Part shown: piece after piece, positions 63,392 to 64,000 of the stretch
How positions within the stretch are numbered: the stretch's first letter is position 1
How the letters are laid out: each line of letters opens with the position of its first letter
DNA from: Echiichthys vipera
Taxonomy: Eukaryota > Chordata > Actinopteri > Perciformes > Trachinidae
Direction: 5' to 3'
Length of the DNA: 64,000 nt
Assembly: GCA_963691815.1 (NCBI GenBank)
Contig: OY829650.1
Span: forward strand, 14,022,909-14,086,908
Notes under the pieces: model-generated
What the model was told of the DNA's origin: nothing
What the model saw: only the letters and a program-made list of their open reading frames with translations
Database searches by the model: none
Made by a program: the position numbers and the translations under genes

Positions 63392-63502
63392 GTTTAAGGG
63401 TTTATAGTATTTTTGTCACTCTCCTTGAAAGAGCTTGTGAGCAGCTGATCTACCCCCACATCGCAGGCAGAACCATTACAAAAATACTATGAACCCATAA
63501 AC
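63392..63502. mobile_element. Short inverted-repeat element (MITE-like), 111 bp
   Basis: The first 25 nt (gtttaagggtttatagtatt...) and the inverse of the last 25 nt (gtttatgggttcatagtatt...) agree at 23 of 25 positions. The interior is unrelated. No target duplication is clear. Confidence 0.55.
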
Positions 63503-64000
63503 TAAACCACGTTTCATTGATACACGTCAGTTGAATTGAATAAACTATAACATTATAATTTAATTAACAGTTTCATCTTGTGCCCTTTGTTTGAGTATGT
63601 TTTTTTGTTAATAAATGCAAAATTTTTTGCACTTCTCCTGCTTCCAGTCCGGCTTCTTCAAAATCCCTTTTTAATAGTTCACCGCTGCCCCACCACTTCA
63701 TCGGCCCTTGCATGGGGGTTGGTGGCATGACAGTTTGATATGCGAAAGGAAGGTGAGCTGAGGAAAATCCACTTGTTCAGAATACAAGAACTTCAGAACA
63801 AAATCTGCAGCCGTGGAGCACCATTTAGTTTAGTTCTGTCCATACAGTAAAGCTTTTCAAATGCAACAAAAAAAAAAAAAAAGATCTGTAGAAATCCTTT
63901 AATGGCCTTCAATACCTTAATTGATTTAGATTTATACCCTTGAGTCATCCTAACTATTGTCCATATGTGATTTGGTCAAATCTAATCATGGACATCTACT

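Larger units (their letters stand above)
60791..64000. other. Downstream of RELT: repeats, no exon seen
   Basis: It contains an (ATA)n tract at 61083-61126, a 1.45 kb fold-back element at 61836-63285, and a 111-bp inverted-repeat element at 63392-63502. In mammals the next gene is FAM168A, convergent to RELT; part of its 3' UTR could lie here on the - strand, but nothing in the sequence proves it. Confidence 0.45.

Overview
This is a vertebrate, almost certainly teleost fish, genomic window. It shows small exons with canonical GT-AG introns, very dense (CA)n, (CT)n and (ATT)n microsatellites, an intronic eukaryotic tRNA gene, and many short non-autonomous transposons and LINE-tail fragments of kinds common in fish. 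Two protein-coding genes, both on the + strand, account for the coding content.

Positions 1-26262 hold ARHGEF17 (TEM4/p164-RhoGEF): 24 coding exons that join in frame into about 1051 residues. An apparent alternative short first exon (about 706-906) is followed by the DH domain (exons 2-6), the PH-like region (exons 7-12) and the C-terminal beta-propeller region (exons 13-24), ending at 26260-26262. The long N-terminal exon of the mammalian full-length protein is not in this window. Intron 3 carries an intact elongator tRNA-Met(CAT) gene at 14873-14945. The large introns are full of simple repeats and mobile-element debris.

Positions 26263 to about 32550 are ARHGEF17 3' UTR and intergenic DNA with a hAT-like MITE and several dispersed repeats. 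P2RY6, which lies between ARHGEF17 and RELT in mammals, is not seen.

About 32560-60771 is RELT (TNFRSF19L). A non-coding first exon ends at 32780, a 14.8 kb first intron follows (with an L1-type LINE remnant), and then nine coding exons at 47573-58282 plus a terminal exon from 59005. The protein has a signal peptide, a cysteine-rich TNFR ectodomain, one transmembrane helix, the RELT-family cytoplasmic block and an RFxV kinase-docking motif. Its last few codons are ambiguous. From about 60790 to the end there is no recognisable exon, only repeats and fold-back elements.

ARHGEF17 activates Rho GTPases, and RELT is a TNF-receptor-family membrane protein that signals through OSR1/SPAK-type kinases. 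They are neighbours by conserved synteny, not a functional operon. The most interesting signals are microsatellites touching splice sites (notably a (TG)42 tract at a RELT acceptor), near-perfect short-loop hairpins, a clean 151-bp inverted-repeat element with a 9-bp target duplication, and overlapping start codons in RELT.
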